Assembly: GCA_026706425.1 (NCBI GenBank)
Contig: JAPOYW010000640.1
Coordinates: 1,821-10,092 of the forward strand
Direction of reading: 5' to 3'
Length of the DNA stretch: 8,272 nt
Origin: Gammaproteobacteria bacterium
GTDB lineage: Bacteria; Pseudomonadota; Gammaproteobacteria; Pseudomonadales; Azotimanducaceae
Position 1 is the stretch's first letter. The number at the start of each line of letters is the position of its first letter. A program made the translations under genes and the position numbers. The notes beneath the pieces are model-generated. The model had not been told where the DNA came from and did no database searches. It saw nothing but the letters and a program-made list of their open reading frames with translations. Below are positions 7,459 to 8,272 of this stretch, piece by piece.

Positions 7459-8111
7459 TACGGGGACAACTCCTGTTTCAGCGCGGCCAACTCTTCTTCG
7501 AGCGTCTGAACGCGGGCTTCGAGTTCGTCGAGTCGGCTCGACCTCGGCGTCGTGGGGGCTGCCGGACGTTCCTCCGCCGGCACGGAGTCGATCACGCCAG
7601 AAAACAGGTGCATGTATTCGTGGTCGCGTCGGCCCGGCACTCGTGGGAGGCGGGCGACGACTGCACCGCCTTCCCGTTCCGGATCGAGCAGACTCGCGAG
7701 CGCGGCCGAAACGGCGTCGTTGTCGGCGAAGCCGTGCATGCGCGACGTCCGCGTGCGCAATTCCCCGGGCGTCTGGGCCCCGCGCAACAGCAGCACGCAG
7801 ACCACCGCGTACTCCGCCGTTGTGAACTGCTGGTCGCTGAACGGCGTGTTGCAGAACCGTTGCCGGTACTTCGTGACGCCGGTCCTGAAGTTCTCTTCCC
7901 GGGTGACAAGCCCCTTGTCCTCGAGCACGCGGGCCGTACGCCGTACCGTGTCCTGATCCAACGACAGCACCGGATCGCGGCTCGACTTCTGGGTGCAGGC
8001 CAGGGTGAGCGCGTTCAGCGTCAGCGGAAACTGCTCCGGCGTCGTGACCGCCTTCTCCATCAGGCAGCCGACGATGCGGATCTCGTTGACCGTCAGATTC
8101 GGGTTTGCCAT
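7458..8111 (-). CDS. yceH: YceH-family winged-helix protein (UPF0502, DUF480)
   Basis: A 217-residue protein of the YceH family, E. coli length 215. Tandem winged-helix domains are expected. The first (about 1-90) contains EIRIVGCLMEKAVTTPEQFP, LTLNALTLACTQKSSRDPVL and KYRQRFCN. The second (about 95-175) contains VVCVLLLRGAQTPGELRTRT, SRMHGFAD and EYMHLFSG. All are family hallmarks. The C-terminus (about 193-214) is a heptad-rich segment, LDELEARVQTLEEELAALKQ, likely a coiled coil for oligomerisation. The fold suggests DNA binding, but no target or role is established for the family. The ATG at 8111 gives the family N-terminus; the frame is open to a TTG at 8189 with unrelated residues. The ribosome site is weak (GGGG 8 nt before). 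It reads toward mmsA, 78 bp away, and may share its transcript; the link is not functionally obvious. Confidence 0.9.
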   Translation of the reverse strand: MANPNLTVNEIRIVGCLMEKAVTTPEQFPLTLNALTLACTQKSSRDPVLSLDQDTVRRTARVLEDKGLVTREENFRTGVTKYRQRFCNTPFSDQQFTTAEYAVVCVLLLRGAQTPGELRTRTSRMHGFADNDAVSAALASLLDPEREGGAVVARLPRVPGRRDHEYMHLFSGVIDSVPAEERPAAPTTPRSSRLDELEARVQTLEEELAALKQELSP

Positions 8112-8220
8112 GGCGAAGCCCCGGCGAAAGGCGGCGACGTTAATCGGCCCAATACGCGTAATCAACCCGTCTGTTCGCCCTTGCGCCAACGCGAGCCGGG
8201 TTCCCTGAGTTTTAAGACAC

Positions 8221-8249
8221 TTGTATTAGACAGTAATAGTGTCTATATT
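8221..8249 (+). promoter_or_regulatory. Putative sigma-70 promoter, TTGTAT-17-TATATT
   Basis: TTGTAT (8221-8226; TTG conserved against TTGACA) and TATATT (8244-8249; 5/6 to TATAAT) have the optimal 17-bp spacing in an AT-rich island. The predicted start is near 8255-8257, at the ATG of the gene at the right edge. The spacer is filled by a 19-bp palindrome. Confidence 0.6.
8227..8245. promoter_or_regulatory. 19-bp palindromic operator, probably for a TetR-type repressor
   Basis: TAGACA-N7-TGTCTA is a 6-bp inverted repeat. The inner bases TA/TA around the central A also match, so only one base pair (8233/8239) and the centre break the symmetry over 19 bp. It occupies the region between the -35 and -10 hexamers, where bound protein would block polymerase. 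A further half-site-like AGACACT precedes it at 8215-8221, pairing with AGTGTCT at 8238-8244. The size and symmetry resemble operators of TetR/AcrR-family regulators; the regulator is inferred, not seen. Confidence 0.6.
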
Positions 8250-8255
8250 TGTCAC

Positions 8256-8272
8256 ATGCCGACCACAGACGA
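8256..8272 (+). CDS. First codons of an unidentified plus-strand gene, possibly leaderless
   Basis: ATG at 8256 begins M-P-T-T-D and runs off the window, so the product cannot be named. The start is inferred from the promoter and operator immediately upstream. There is no ribosome site before the ATG, and the predicted transcription start coincides with it, which fits a leaderless mRNA. An autorepressed transcriptional regulator would suit the operator position, but this is inference from layout only. It diverges from yceH across 144 bp. Confidence 0.45.

Noticed and set aside
8112..8189. N-terminal extension of YceH to the TTG at 8189
   Set aside because: Adds 26 residues absent from the family; the ATG at 8111 gives the expected length of 217.

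Overview
The window is a compact, GC-rich stretch of chromosome that looks like ordinary core genome of a gammaproteobacterium. The evidence is synteny. A nadB gene diverges from rpoE-rseA-rseB-rseC, and an sdhE-ygfX pair diverges from ygfZ; both arrangements are typical of Gammaproteobacteria. GC-rich codon use, several likely GTG/TTG starts and short intergenic gaps are uniform across the genes. I see no mobile element, CRISPR array, rRNA or tRNA gene, and no novel multi-gene system. I cannot name the species.

Left part, minus strand (about 2507 down to 1): the envelope-stress sigma factor RpoE (AlgU), its membrane anti-sigma factor RseA (MucA), the periplasmic co-regulator RseB (MucB) and the 5' part of RseC (MucC), cut by the window edge. 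RseA holds RpoE at the inner membrane, RseB binds RseA from the periplasm, and RseC is an accessory membrane protein. rseA and rseB overlap by 4 nt and rseC follows rseB after 6 nt, so they should be translated from one transcript. A 136-nt gap lies between rpoE and rseA.

Middle (about 2508 to 5899): nadB on the plus strand (L-aspartate oxidase, first step of NAD synthesis) shares a control region of about 200 bp with rpoE. That region contains a -10-like TATACT, an 11-bp inverted repeat with far-apart arms and a 15-bp palindrome. The 3' end of nadB overlaps the 3' end of ygfX by 64 bp, tail to tail. sdhE (flavinylation factor of succinate dehydrogenase) and ygfX (small two-helix membrane protein) form a minus-strand pair and diverge from ygfZ (folate-binding protein of iron-sulfur enzyme maintenance). 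NadB is a homologue of the SdhA flavoprotein subunit that SdhE matures, so this part has a flavin/Fe-S theme.

Right part (5892 to 8272): mmsA on the minus strand (CoA-acylating methylmalonate-semialdehyde dehydrogenase), overlapping the end of ygfZ by 8 bp, then yceH on the minus strand (winged-helix protein, UPF0502). At the extreme right an AT-rich control region has a 19-bp near-perfect palindrome lying exactly between a -35-like and a -10-like hexamer. It is followed by the first codons of a plus-strand gene whose predicted transcription start falls on its ATG. This repressor-type, possibly leaderless promoter is the most noteworthy signal in the window.
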